A DNA stretch of 64,000 bases from Hirundichthys speculiger (taxonomy: Eukaryota; Chordata; Actinopteri; Beloniformes; Exocoetidae), in contig JAGFBZ010000290.1 of the NCBI GenBank assembly GCA_018398805.1, positions 2,728,001-2,792,000 of the forward strand. Reading direction: 5' to 3'. Within the stretch, counting starts at the first letter, position 1. Each line of letters opens with the position of its first letter. A program made the translations under genes and the position numbers. Positions 46,697 to 59,138 of the stretch are shown here, one piece after another. The notes under the pieces were generated by a model that saw only the letters and a list, made by a program, of their open reading frames with translations, did not search any database and was not told where the DNA came from.

Positions 46697-46732
<36 letters not shown>

Positions 46733-46734
46733 TA

Positions 46735-49700
46735 TAATATGGGCTTGGGCACACATACATATACAGGCATGTAGAAGAAAAAGTAAATTGTTTTCAAGGC
46801 ACATTTTATTCCTAAAGAGGATCTGTCAATAAAGAACAATTTTTGGAACAAAATTATCACTGAGATAGGCCTATCAGAAAGGAGAAGAAAACATCTGCCC
46901 TCCCAACTGTGTCATATTCAGGTCATGGCATCAGGAATACAAGAGCATGCACCCTCGCACATACAGTGAAGCACACCTTTTGGCAAATTTTATTTGCTTC
47001 CGACACTGATATTCAGACCTGTTAACCTGTGAAGCTGCAGCATATTAATTTACAAGCAGAACCAAGAGATCCTTCATCAACTTTAATAGGATTGGAGGTG
47101 ATATTGTATCCCAAGTGAAATGATGTTGCTGCTGATAAGGCTGATTATCAGGCTTCTGTGGAGCCTTTGGGAGAAATATGCAGGGCATCTTATCAATGTC
47201 TGTATCAAAGTTGTGCTTCACACCTTTGATAAAAGATACCTGAACTCTGATTAATACAGATGTGGAAAGATTATATAAATTCAAGATTTTTTATACCCTT
47301 CAGACAGCAGATTGTAATGATTATAGAAGCAATTATGATTCTCATGAATATGCACTGCTAATGCAAAGTTGTTAAGATTAGAGAAACTTGGACACCATAT
47401 TTCCCCATTCTTCTATGATGTGAAGCACTTTCACACTACCTTGAAACTTTCATTGACTTAAATTCAATAACACAAAGCTGATTAGCTTGCTCTGCAGCAT
47501 TCACTACGTCTATGCTGCTGCATCCCCCACCCCATGTCTTACCCCACAGTGTATTGGAAGTATCATCCCTAACTGCAGTGGCATAGTGGAATAGAAAATA
47601 TGAATGACAAAATATTGAAAGCACTGCAATAAATGTGAGTAAAGAGAAAAATGAAGAATAGATTGAAAAGGAATAAAGTTGATGGAGAGCCACAGAGTGG
47701 CAAACTTTCAGTTTAATTTTTCTTTATTTTTACTCCACTCTGTCCCTTGTCTCTTGCCACTGCTCCCTCCATCTCCCCTCACTTGCCTCCCTGCTTGGTT
47801 GGGTAATTGGATTTCAGTTATGTGCCAGGGTTCTGCTCTCTTTGAACTTTCTGGAAGGTCAGAGGTTGCAGGGCTACACCGTGTCACAGCTAATCTGTCC
47901 CTGGACTGCTCCGGGTAAGTCAGGAGAAATAGCACTCCCTGTGCATGCCTCTGTTGGTGAGTGTCTGTGACAGAGTGAGATTTTGCATGTGGCTGGCAAG
48001 GGTCACTCTCCATGAGAAGTCCCAGGTTGTTGCATGGCAGGAAGAGGAGAGACAGACGGAGATATTCTGCCCAAGTCACTTATTAGGAAGTGACCCTGAA
48101 GAAGCATCTCTGCAAACTGCATTTTCTGAAGTAGAAAATGGCACACAGTCAAGTATTGCCTCTATTTACCCATCACATTCTCAGGCAAAATTCTTGACTT
48201 CGTCTATGAGATCTAAACCTTCATAGACAAATTTATGTTTGTCTGGTTTTTGAAAATCATAAAACTGAGTTAGTTATTGCAGGGTGACAATACGTCTAAG
48301 AGTGTGAGTCTAGGTGCTGAAGAAGAATTAGGATGGAGACATATGATGTTAGATGGGCTCATCTGTTAAAGGGACACCGAGGGAGATATTTTAACGGTAG
48401 CCTGTGTGAAAATGATGTCAGAGTACTCTGAGTACTCAGACTCAGAATAAAACAATCTGGGAAAATAGGTGTTGTGGTGTAAATTTATGAAGTCTATATT
48501 GCAGTTCTTTGGTAAGAAAACACATTTATGTGTTACTCTTTTAACCTCTTTAGGGTGTGCCTCTTTTGAAATCAGTGTAAGAACTTTGTACTACCCAATT
48601 CTAAAGTACATCAAGTTGAGTAATGAAAAATATGGGGAATCTGAATAAATCAACTCTGATCTGGATCTGCATGTCACACTATCCTGCATATTTGAATAGC
48701 TCACTGAAAGACAGTGAGGCTTTTCAGAATTTGGTCATTCCAAACAAAGTGACAGGATTATGCTTTGTTTGATATTTTGATTTGAGACAATACGTATGCT
48801 CTTCTTTTTCATATGTCACCTTTGTCAGTAGCAGTAATGAGATACATTAGTCAACAGCTAGTTTAATGCAAATAAATAAATAAACAAAACTAAAAAAAAA
48901 AAATAATAATAATAATAATTAAAGCCAATAACTGAAGTCAAAATTCTAGACGGGACCAGGTCTGGCAGGCCATTGGCATTACAATATAATGTTAGATACT
49001 CAGCTCGTACCATTTAAAGAGAACTGGTTGAAGCAGTTTTGTGTATAAATCTAGGATCTTCTCCTGGAGTGGGTTTGAGGAGGAAGATTAAAAAAAAAAA
49101 GGGCAATATCTATCCTTTTCCAAACTAAGTTTCATCTTTATCCTACTGCCTCAAGATTTCACCAGTGTGCATGTTCATACTTGGTTGTGTGTCCCATTAG
49201 GAAATGAGTGGAATATTTGGGAGGGCTCAAGAGATTTATCATACTAATGAATATTATTCAAGGGGGAGGGGATGCAGTTTTGGTTTGGAGAGAAGGCTTG
49301 TTAGGGAGCAGCAATTTTTAGTGAAAGAGTTCAGACAAAAAAAAAAGAAGCATAGAAGAGGAAATGTGTAGACGATGGAAAAGGACTTAAGTGTGCAGTT
49401 TATGCTAAATCCAATCATGATGAATGATGAGTAATAGCCCTTGTCCACACTAACAAGATTTAACAAAGGCCAAAAAACAAAACAAAACAAAACCAAACAA
49501 ACCCTCGTTGTCCGTGATTTACAGAATGTCTCACTAGATATTTGACAACTTACAACTTTTATACGAGCTTATAATAAAATGAAAGAATAGAAAAAATGTA
49601 TTAAAAGAAAACAATGTCAGGCAACAATGGTTTGCATGTTTCTAATTTCTTCTTGTTTGGGCAGTTCACTGAGCTGCACAATCACAAGACACAAACAAAT

Positions 49701-50656
49701 CACAATGCAATAATATAAAAAATTGCTCATGCTCCATTGAAAGAGCATGGAAACACTCACCATATTAGATAGTACTTACAGAACAGTCTCATATTATTAA
49801 ACAACAAGATGAGCATGAAGAAGGCAGGAAAAGATGTCTGTCTCTGAAAAATAAACTAAGGTAGTGAAACAGAAGCAGGGTATTTTGGGACAACATTCAG
49901 ACTTTAGGGATAACTTATTGCATGAACTCCAGATTCGGGTTTAACTGCAGCATTGCTGTATTGTTGCAGTGAGGAATCTCTTACAAAGCAGGATAGTTTT
50001 CTTTTTCTTTTATCAATTGAAATGGCAGAATGAAAGTTACAAATTCATTCTGCTTTTTTGAGGTTCAAATTATATTGCCACAGTCAAGTACTGATGTTTC
50101 CTCACAAAAACTGGATATATCTGAATTGGAATAAACAGTTTCTGTTATGTATTATACATAATGTTTACCATAAAGAATGGTATGAAAAGCAAACAATTAA
50201 TAAATCATCTACATTTTTAAAAAGATGTTAACTACATTTACCAAAACATAAAAACTCAAAAAAGCTTCTTGCCTCACCTTTGAAAGGTAATAAAACAAAG
50301 ACATATTTCTTACATTTTTCAAAAATCACAGTCTGGTCTCAAAATGCATGCATTCGCATTCACACATTAGCTATCAATCTGATGGAATTAGCTTTTACAG
50401 CCAAGGGTGCCTTGTTCTTTCAGTATCATGGTGTAGGTCAAAGGAGTAAATGCCCCATTTAGAACCAAGTCCACCCCTTTTACGAGCTTAAATAATGAGG
50501 AAATAATGAATAACCCATTACCTGTTCATGAAAAGGCTTTTGAAAGAGTTCTCTAACTACGTCTGGTTTATGAAAAAGATATAATAATAAAATTACACAT
50601 TAAAAGAGTGGTCATTTCTTCATCTTTCTTCTAGTTCAAGTGCAAATATCCTAAAA
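46735..50656. other. No confirmed gene; one exon-like interval
   Basis: Contains the exon candidate at 47818-47914. Otherwise AT-rich DNA with an A-rich/AAT stretch at 48892-48920 and a (CAAAA)n patch near 49470-49500. Confidence 0.5.
47818..47914 (+). other. Candidate 97-bp internal exon (unassigned)
   Basis: A strong pyrimidine tract (about 47735-47795) leads to an acceptor ggatttcag (ending 47817). At 47915-47920 a perfect donor GTAAGT follows ccgg. Two of three frames are open through the 97 bp: one gives MCQGSALFELSGRSEV and onward to NLSLDCSG, another LCARVLLSLNFLEG and onward to CPWTAP. 97 nt is a usual vertebrate exon size. Neither peptide is recognised, and no neighbouring exon was found, so it may be chance or an alternative exon of a gene whose other exons lie outside the window. 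Confidence 0.22.
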
Positions 50657-50880
50657 CAGGGGTGGCCAATGTCGGCCCTCGAGGGCCGCTGTCCTGCACA
50701 TTTTAGATGTTTCCCTCTTTTTACACACCCTGATACAAGCGACTGTGTCATTAACAGACATGTTCTGACCTTGATGACTAGATGAAGATGCTCATTAATT
50801 AGTATCAGGTGTGTTAAAGCAGGAAAACATGCTAAACCTGCAGGAATCCGGCCCTCGAGGACCAACATTGGCCACTCCTG
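50657..50880. mobile_element. hAT MITE of the CTCGAGGG family, 224 bp
   Basis: CAGGGGTGGCCAATGTCGGCCCTCGAGGGCC... to ...GGCCCTCGAGGACCAACATTGGCCACTCCTG: long imperfect inverted ends. Interior 'attaacagacatgttctgacc' and 'caggtgtgttaaagcaggaaaac' follow the family layout. Flanks cctaaaa / cctaaac suggest a decayed duplication. Confidence 0.85.
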
Positions 50881-53417
50881 CCTAAACTAAAAGCCAAGAA
50901 TATTCAATGTCAGCAAATGTCTAAAGAGCTAAACAAATTTTATCAAACCATTAAAAAACAGTATCCCTCATTCTAAGTTTCTGAACATTTTACAGTCAAC
51001 TAATTTAGTTGACAATACATTGATTGTTTTCTCCACCAAGCTTTGATGTTATATTTGTGCATCCCTCTGAGCTTTTTATCATCCTGATAAATACGGAGTT
51101 ACCCAGTCCTCGGGGAAATGGCCACTATTATAATTTCAAGCCAATTTTAAACACAAAAAGCATGACAAACTATATAGCAATCCAAACAAATTTTAAAAAG
51201 TTAAATTCTAAGCTGATGAAGACCATACAGAAAACAAAGTTTCAAACGCAAGCAGCTAAACAAACAAATGACAAAAAGACAAACAGGCTGTTTGCCACAG
51301 AAAGCTGCCACCATTGTCCGTCTGGCACCAACAAAGACTGTCCACCACATGAGACCTGAGACTCCATAGATCCACTTTATTAGAAAACTAACGAAGCTAG
51401 CAGCTGAAGATTGCGATCATTCAGACAATGCAGCCAGACCCTTCTAGATGATTTCAGATTGGTAGTGGTATTCTAACACCCATTTCATAAACAACCCTTA
51501 GCTCACTGAGAGCAAAGCCCTGACCAGTTATGTATGAATAGATATACTACATTTTATAACATAAAGAAACAAACAAAACAGGTTTCATGGTTTGGAACCT
51601 GAAAAACCTCTACAGCACTTGTATGCCAAAATGGCCAATGTGGAAAGTCTGTCTTAACATTCCTCTTCATTTATTCTGATTTGGTAATGTTAACACTTAA
51701 ATTTGCGCTTCCTCTGTAATCCTTTATTTGGTTATTGAAGTTATTCAAATACCCCATGCAATTGCTGGGATGTACTCATTTTAAATTAAATCTGCTATTT
51801 TCTAGCAGATATCTTAAAAATAGGCTGTTAGGAAGGGGATTTTTTATTCTCATCTATCTATCCTGTTGGCACCTGTACTTCCATAACCTTGTTTTTCTAC
51901 ATTGTTGAGCCTTATTTTCCAAAATTGCCCACCCCATCATCCATCTTAGTAATTAGCTTTTGTGTCATTGTTCTCATCATCATCAGTCAAGGATGCATAA
52001 TTGTCTTCATCCATTATTGGTAATAAATTAACACACATTTGGTACATTGCCTGTCCGCTACATGTTCCTGGGTGGATAGAACTGACACCAAAAGACACAG
52101 ACTATTTAAGTGATTTGATTATTTTTTTAAGCAACAAGTTCCCAAGGATGATCATTCTTTATATGTACATGCTAAACTACCTAATGTTACATTTGATCCA
52201 ATTCCATTTTTGAACCACATGCCAGCCTGTTTACAGTCACCTTGAATTAAATATACTGCTGAAGCCCAACAGAGTTTTCTTTGGAGAAAAATAATTTTCG
52301 GAAAGTTTATGGTGACTTTTACTGACTGTGTCACCTTGTTTACCTCCGGTGTTTGTCTCAGCTTTGTCCCAGAACAAAGCTGTGTGTTTACCACCAAGCT
52401 TTCAACCCAAAAATCTGCAAATCCACTTACAGGTACACATGCATGCATCTGTTTGTATACCGTCTTTTATGCATGCAGAGACAGATCCCTTTGCCCCTGG
52501 AGCAGCAGGAGCTGTAATCTGGGTCTGTAAATCAGCTCTCTGATGCTTTCTCGGAATAATCCCTGTCCTCATCGTCACTCCAGGTCCCTTTTTGAAGCTT
52601 GAAAGGGAAATCAAATTCAGTCATTTCATATATTTTGTCCCTACAATATAGAGAGAAACAGAGAAGGAAGCTGAAGGTGTGTGTGTGTGTATATTTTAAG
52701 GGCATTGTACATATGCATTATCTGTCAATCTAGTTGATCAACAAAGACAACAACAGTTCACAGAGGGCTTTGATGTCAATGTGCCTTTTCATTCACTGTG
52801 GGCATCCTCTTTGAACATTTCCTTTTCATACACTGTTTATTGCCTTTAAATATGATAAAAGACATTACCACACAAACATGTTGAGGGAACAAGAATGTAC
52901 CAAAGCCACAAGCAGAAGAAGGGGAAAGCTAAATGGAGGACAAGAGGGAATTCTGTTATTAAGAAGAAATGCTTTTTGTTTTTTAAATCAGTCTTCAAAC
53001 ATGTCTTGGTCCCTCTCCTGAGGAAGTTAATCCACTTTGTTTGGAGATCATACAAGTTGTTCCCAGAACTCTTCAAATAGAAACTAACAATTTCCATGCT
53101 TTATGCTATTTAAACTCAGAGGGTCTCATTGAGGTAGATGCATTGTCTCTATGCTGCCCTAAATCACCACCCACCATGGAGGAAAACCTAATCTTTATCC
53201 AATTTAAGACACAGTTTCACTCTTTGATTTCTTACTCAGAGCTGCACAAATGTGATTGAAAATAGCTGGAATGGAAATTGAAGAGGAAATTAAGATATCT
53301 CTTTTATTTTCCAGCTCACTTTTTTTGCCACCACAGTCTGATCCAAAGCCAGCTAGCAGTACCACAGCAATATGCCTACCCTGAACTCTGTCACAGTGCT
53401 CCTTATCACATGCTAAT
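50881..53417. other. No gene seen; non-coding DNA
   Basis: A (GT)n of about 16 bp at 52676-52691. Frames at 51024-51359 (111 codons) and 52152-52448 show no known motif. Confidence 0.55.
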
Positions 53418-53560
53418 AAGACCCCGAGACACCTATATTAATTCACCACATCTCCCTTGCCTATGTTGAGAGCCGGTGTCTCAGACTTTAAGTTGGATGG
53501 CTCTGCAGTCAGCAGCAACACCCTCCATTGCATTTTGTTGGTCTCTGCTTTTACACTGAA
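53418..53560 (-). mobile_element. Very old RTE-like fragment (tentative)
   Basis: 'aagaccccgagacacctatattaattcaccac', 'tgagagccggtgtctcagactttaag' and 'ttttgttggtctctgc' parallel, in order, parts of the Rex3-like copies at 41070-41160 and 58540-58730 (aagaccccgagatacttaaactcctccac; tgagaaccatggtctcagatttgg). Large gaps remain, so similarity may be partly accidental. Confidence 0.3.
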
Positions 53561-56229
53561 CCCAAGACTCTGTTTCAGTAACACACAAACACATTCTCTC
53601 ATCTGCACAAAGTTCAGTACAATTGTAACTGGTGAGGGCAAGTTTCATGTGTAATATTAAAGTGATTGTTTCTATTATCATGTTTCAAATTCAGCTCATC
53701 AACTCAAGGTGCTGTGGTTTAGCTTTTCTAAATAAATGAAGTGGCACTTTGAATTTTCCATTTTGATGTTTGAGAAATGTTCAATTTATTTGCTGTCACC
53801 ACATGTCTGCTAAATTAATGAATTCTAATTGCTCCTCAAGGGTATAGGGACGTGCAATTCATTAGCCATTTCTGGTGCAAGGCATCTTCAAGTTAGCAAA
53901 ATAAATCTCTGGATCTTCTATGTGAATGCTAAATGTCGGCTCACTGTATTTACTTCCTAATACTCTGCACTCATTTAAAGCCAGTTTAACCTTGTTTATA
54001 CTCTTTTTAAAAATTCTCTCTCCATTTACCATTTACCACCTCCCCACCTTTTTCCTTCTCGACCAGGAATTATTTGTATAGGGGGCACGGAACACATTGG
54101 TAAGGCAACTGTGTACTTGTTTCACAAAAGTTTGCCTTGCACAGACAACACCACCAAGGAAAAGGGGCTGACATTGAAGAGTAACAGTTTATTAAGAGCA
54201 ACAGCAATCACGTTGAGCCTAAAAATATAAACATTGTCCTAAGCAAACTTGGGTGTTGGGGGTGGACTGGTCCTTCCCTTGTTTTACAGCTCTCTGTCCT
54301 CTTCTTACTGGCTCTAAATTAAATGTCGTTGAGCTGAGAAAATTTTTCTAAGTTTGAAATATACATCTCATTTTTACTTGCTGCCACGTCCTTTTAAGGG
54401 TCAATGGATTGCATCTAATTAAAGACAACATACAGTATTATGTGAGATCTACTAAAAGGACAGCATAAAAAAATGTATACCACTTATTTTATGTATTTCA
54501 TGCTTTTCACAAAAATGATCTCTCACACATTGATGCAATCAGTAACTCTTCTTTGCTAATATATTAACTTATATTAACTCATCTTCACAGGTGTCAGATA
54601 CAATTCGAATTTTCTTTCTTTATTTAAATTTCTTTATTTTTTACAATCATTATTGCAGGTTCAGTTACTGAAGTTCAAGGTTTATCTCAAGGTTTGTTAA
54701 ACTTCCTTCCTGGAATATATACACATGCACCTCACTACACATAAAGAAGATGAGATTAATTGGAAAATCTGCAGCTGTAATGATTAATCCCTCTGGGACT
54801 GTTCCTTAACCAGTGTCCTACATATCCCCTTACAACTGAGAACAAAACGTACAAAGCACAAACACTTCTCATCATACTATGTACTTTCACTTTATTTAGA
54901 GTGTGCACTGATTTGTCTAAAAAAAATTATAAAAAGAAAAGCATATCAGGTGCAACGCGGGGTTAACTGTCTTGGCCAAGGACATATTACCCACGGAGTC
55001 ACAACCACCTGTGATGCATGATCTGCTTAAAATGTCACGGGGGGGGGGAGAGATTTTGCTCTGGGCATTTACAAACTTCCATCTCTTCTGTAGAATTTAA
55101 TGTGTTCTTTGGTCTTACACAAAGAACACTTCATAGTTCATAGACTGTAATGTTATCGATAAAACCACAATGACATTCAAGTTATGTCTGTATTAATAAA
55201 AATGAAAAAATATTTTGATCCACAATCCATGACAAACTTGAAATGTTGAAAGAAAAGCATTTTTTTTTTTTTTTTTAATGAAAAGCTTGAAACAGTCACC
55301 TTTTCTCTTCTCCCAACAGATACAGTACTGGCACTGAATAAGCTGTAACTGCAAAAACAAAAGAACTGACCATTCACCTTTAGCATTCACATAAAATAAA
55401 AAAAGTAACACCACTGTATCAACATGGCTTTACAACCCACCAGAAAAGACATGTAAATATTCACATTTTTGATTATCCAGAGAAGATATGAAGAGCTTTA
55501 TCTTTCCAGTTTCTAACAATTTTTCCTCTTCTTCATTTTTCGATCATTTCCCCTCCTGTGCTATCTTGTATCTTGAAGTGTCTGAGCTAGATGAGAAGTG
55601 ACTGTGTTGTCTCCAGGTGTCATTGACAGAAACAGGGTGATGACTCTGCTTAATGGTCAGCCTGGAGCAACTTTCAGCCAGACACTCATTTGCATTGAAA
55701 TTCACAACTTGTTTGTTTTGGTCCACTTGTGTGTGTGCGTGCGTGTATGCATTGTGAACTATATGGCATCCATGAGTATCTTTGGTTGTGTATGTGCATA
55801 CATACTAATCCACATTTGTGAGAAAACCATATGCATCATTAGAAAATGGTTCTGAAAAAAGAGGGAAGTTGTGGGCATTTGTCATGCACACGGGCAACAC
55901 TCACACACACAAACATGTCAAAAGGCGTCAGCCTGCAAATTGGTTTCTCTCCTCTGAGCTGACAGAGTTGACAACCCCTTTATGAGAGGCATAAACAAGG
56001 CTGCTAAATACCCCTCCCAACTCTTTCTCTGTGGTTTCAACTTAAAGCTTTGAAACACCTTTTAAACCTAGTGCTACTCTTCTCTAAGAGCCCACCAATC
56101 TGTGACACTCGTACTTCAGATTAATGTGATTACATCACCACTTTGTATATAGCTGTTATTGTTCTGAAGTCAGTGTGAGTCTATGTGGATGTACAAATAA
56201 TATGGTGGTCGCAAAAGCAGATAGCAGTA
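53561..56229. other. No gene seen; AT-rich non-coding DNA
   Basis: Poly-G patch at 55039-55048, poly-T at 55260-55276, and a line 'actgtcttggccaaggacata' (54968-54988) reminiscent of old SINE/LINE tails. Nothing else is supported. Confidence 0.55.
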
Positions 56230-56880
56230 TATTACATTGGACACTACATGATGTTTTTTAATTTAGAATTAATTATTCCGAATTAAATCATTCAGAATTA
56301 AACTATTTTCCTTCAAGTTTACATGGCAAGTTTACAAGTTGCATAGTAATTCCGAATTGAGGTTTACATGGAAAACCTCTTAAGGTCTGGGGGTTGGGAA
56401 GGGTTCTGATTGGATAGGGGGGCGGACGTCTTTATGTATTTACGTCTACCGGAAGAAAACAAACTTACTCGATTAGCAACAACATGGAGGACTACATTAT
56501 TAGCATCCTTTTTGGATTTGTTTTGATTTTATTTTTGAAGCAGCAGCACGACAACATCATGTCGATGTTGTTTTGTTTTCGAAAACAAGCCCAGCGCGGA
56601 ATATAAGCATCATCGCGACAGATGGGCAAGGGAATGAGCATGCGCAGAAAGACCGGAATTAATTTAAAGCTGAATGAGTGTATACATGATTGTGGAATTA
56701 TTCTATTCGGATTTAAAATCAGAATAAACCAGCCACTTACTTCAGAATTAAGTTTAATTCGCAATTGACATTTTCATTCGGAATTAGGTGTTTAAATGGT
56801 AATTTTTAATCATTTTAAATCGGATTTATTTTAATTCTGAATTAAAGAGGAATTAAACTTCCCATGTAAACGCACTAATT
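56230..56880. mobile_element. DNA-element-like block with inverted 'gaattaa' ends
   Basis: The left part (attattccgaattaaatcattcagaattaaac) and the right part (ttctgaattaaagaggaattaaacttcccatgtaaacgcacta) carry repeated gaattaa words in a loosely mirrored layout; 'gtttacatgg' also recurs (56318, 56361, mirrored at 56864). The middle is GC-richer and holds a short open frame (56484-56606) with an upstream 'ggaagaaaac...acaacATGG' context. I recall similar 'fish MITE' blocks that derive from Harbinger-like elements, but superfamily and target duplication could not be determined. Confidence 0.45.
56484..56606 (+). CDS. Short hydrophobic reading frame (40 codons), possible exon relic
   Basis: MEDYIISILFGFVLILFLKQ at the N-terminus followed by QHDNIMSMLFCFRKQAQRGI, then a stop. 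Residues 5-18 form a hydrophobic stretch that could be a membrane segment, followed by a basic end. ATG is in a good context (acaacATGG). It lies centrally in the element-like block of 56230-56880 and may be the start exon of its lost gene. It may also be fortuitous; no function is claimed. Confidence 0.25.
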   Translation: MEDYIISILFGFVLILFLKQQHDNIMSMLFCFRKQAQRGI

Positions 56881-57689
56881 GTGGATTTTCTTCAAGTGTT
56901 GGGGTGACTGGCCTTGTTTAAAGTGTATTGGAAAAAAAAAAAAAAACTGCAGATTTTAAGTCATTATTGAAAAAAACATTAGAGAAAACTGAAATCAATG
57001 ACATTTAGTTTAGTTTTTTATGCATATTGTCATATTTCACTACTCCAGGGCACTTCCTGTCCTCCATATACTTGATCTCACCTCACACAAAAGTAAAATC
57101 TGAGACAACTGAACTACCATTTCTAGTCACTGATTTGTAAAAGAAATATTCAGTAAATGTTTAAAATGATTAAAATTATTACATCTTCTTATCAACGTCA
57201 CATTGGTGTCTCGATTTAGAATCAAAATAGTAGACTGAATCATACCACCATCCAGGTGCACAACATGCTGCACATGAACATTGAGCCCCGTCACTCCTGT
57301 CTATACTGTACAAACACAAAAACACAGAGTGCCAGCAGTTGGACAAGTCAGGTCAGTCAGTAGTCACACACACACACACACTCATACATTCACATAAACA
57401 ACCCACCTCAGACCACTCATCCTCAGTGCCCTGAGAAAGAGACACATGAGGATAAGAACGTCTGAAACATTCACATTGTTTAGAAGGAAAATCACAGTGT
57501 CATAAATGCGACACAAATAAACATGACATTAATGATATGGCATAAACACACATTGTATAAGGGTGCATTTCTGTGTCCTCTAGCTCTGACCATTCATGTC
57601 AACAGTTCCATCTTCACTGGTCAGGGCTGAAATATTTAACAGAATTAGTGGTCATAATATTGAGGTCACCTGTAATATCGTACTGTACC
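56881..57689. other. No gene seen; (CA)n present
   Basis: Short (CA)n at about 57366-57381 and a poly-A at 56932-56945. No coding region supported. Confidence 0.6.
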
Positions 57690-57701
57690 GTCTTCTTCTG
57701 C

Positions 57702-58282
57702 TTATCCGAGGTCGGGTCGCGGGGGCATCAGCCGGAGTAAGGAAGCCCAGACCCCCCTCTCCCCAGCCACTTCTTCCAGCTCCTCTAGGGGGATCCCGAG
57801 GCGTTCCCAGGCCAGCCGAGAGGCATAGTCCCTCCAGCGTGTCCTGGGTCTTCCTCGGGGTCTCCTCCCAGTGGGACGTGCCTGGAACACCTCACCAGGG
57901 AGGCGTCCAGGAGGCATTCTAACCAGATGCCCGAGCCACCTCATCTGGCTCCTCTCGATGCGAAGGAGCAGCGGTTCTACTCTGAGCCCCTCCCGGACGA
58001 CCGAGCTTCTCACCCTATCTCTAAGGGAGAGCCCGGCCACCCTGCGATGGAAGCTCATTTCAGCCGCTTGTATCCGCGATCTTGTTCTTTCGGTCACTGC
58101 CCAAAGCTCATGACCATAGGTGAGAGTGGGAACGTAGATCGACCAGTAAATCGAGAGCTTCGCCTTCCGACTCAGCTCCTTCTTCACCACAACAGACCGG
58201 CGCAGCACCCGCATCACTGCGGATGCTGCACCGATCCGTCTGTCGATCTCCCGCTCCATCCTTCCCTCACTCATAAACAAGA
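57702..58282 (-). pseudogene. Rex3/RTE RT C-terminal domain, copy B
   Basis: A 192-codon open frame: MSEGRMEREIDRRIGAASAV, then SRKAKLSIYWSIYVPTLTYG, RIQAAEMSFHRRVAGLSLRD, RSQMRWLGHLVRMPPGRLPG, RPRGRPRTRWRDY and the terminal GVWASLLRLMPPRPDLG, ending in a stop at 57702. This is the full C-terminal part downstream of the RT palm. It starts only at the insertion point, so it is separated from the FADD part by about 250 bp of foreign DNA. Openness over 192 codons suggests modest age. Confidence 0.8.
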
Positions 58283-58530
58283 TTTATTTATTTTTATTTA
58301 TTTATTTATTTAGATGGGACAATGCATATTAATGGACACCACATGAAGCAGTGTAAATACACCGGATTTAGCAAGGATGCTAATTTCCATCCGCAGTCCC
58401 CACATGATACACAAGGTTAAAATAAACAATAATGACAAATAAACCAGCATAGCCGGTCATAAAAATATACACAAAAAGACAATGAGCCTTGTCGCTCATG
58501 ACAGACCAGGATGTGATCATTGAATGTTTA
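58283..58530 (-). mobile_element. LINE-type 3' tail inserted in the Rex3 copy
   Basis: An insertion of 248 bp relative to copy A, with aaga on both sides (58279-58282 and 58531-58534) as probable target duplication. On the minus strand it runs ...gtggggactgcggatggaaattagc..., 'tgtccattaatatgcattgtccca' and ends in aaataaataaata repeats (plus-strand tttattta from 58283). That layout is the 3' untranslated tail of a LINE. No coding part is included. Confidence 0.8.
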
Positions 58531-59138
58531 AAGATCCCAAGATACTTAAACTCCTCCACTTGGGGAAGGACCTCATCCCCAACCTGGAGAGGGCACTCCA
58601 CCCTTTTCCGGCTGAGGATCATGGTCTCGGATTTGGAGGCGCTGATTCTCATCCTGGCCGCTTCACAACCGGCTGCGAATCGCTCCAGCGAGAGTTGTAG
58701 ATCACGGCTCGATGAAGCCAACAGAACCACATCATCTGCAAATAGCAGAGACCCAATCCTGAGGCCACCGAACCGGATCCACTCAACACCTCGACTGCGC
58801 CTAGAAATTCTGTCCATAAAAGTAATGAACAGAATCGGTGACAAAGGGCAGCCTTGGCGGAGTCCAACCCTCACTGAAAACGAATCCGACTTACTGCCGG
58901 CAATGCGGACCAAACTCTGGCACCGGTCGTACAGGGACCGGACAGCCCATACAAGGGAGCCCGGCACCCCATACTCCCGAAGCCCCCCCACAGGAATCCC
59001 TGGGGAACACGGTCGAACGCCTTCTCCAAGTCCACAAAACACATGTAGACTGGTTGGGCGAACTCCCATGCCCCCTCCAAGACCCTGAAGAGGGTGTAGA
59101 GCTGGTCCACCGTTCCACGGCTGGGACGAAAACCACAC
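58380..59138 (-). pseudogene. Rex3/RTE RT palm, copy B
   Basis: A 252-codon frame with FSVRVGLRQGCPLSPILFIT (palm) and SLLFADDVVLLASSSRD (both active-site Asp present), continuing LSRKRVECPLQVGDEVLPQVEEFKYLG, after which it runs into the inserted LINE tail (58530 downward), giving an artificial C-terminus. The first 60 residues are from an alternative frame and are not RT. An overlapping frame at 58871-59110 holds the true upstream palm CFVDLEKAFDRVPQG. A frameshift near 58970 (run of C) separates them. Confidence 0.8.

Larger units (their letters stand above)
45724..46704. mobile_element. Rearranged hAT element with internal repeat
   Basis: The right end gcgattaatctgattaattattttgagaaattgacagcccta (to about 46704) is a hAT end of the type seen at 7329. 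The left part (45724-45795) has taacgcg words and ends in ccccta, which is also in 'right end' orientation, so the two termini are not inverted as they should be. A short open frame at 45886-46092 holds DTKDTILNGKFSFK, reminiscent of the start of a hAT transposase. The interior from about 46160 holds an unrelated dispersed repeat. The right end runs into a (TA)n tract (46699-46729). Confidence 0.6.

Noticed and set aside
47708..48079. 123-codon open frame on the minus strand
   Set aside because: No known motif; overlaps the splice-signal-bounded plus-strand candidate and is likely fortuitous.
51024..51359. 111-codon open frame
   Set aside because: Lysine/asparagine-rich translation of AT-rich DNA without a family match.
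58489..59088. 199-codon open frame on the plus strand
   Set aside because: Antisense of Rex3/RTE copy B reverse transcriptase.
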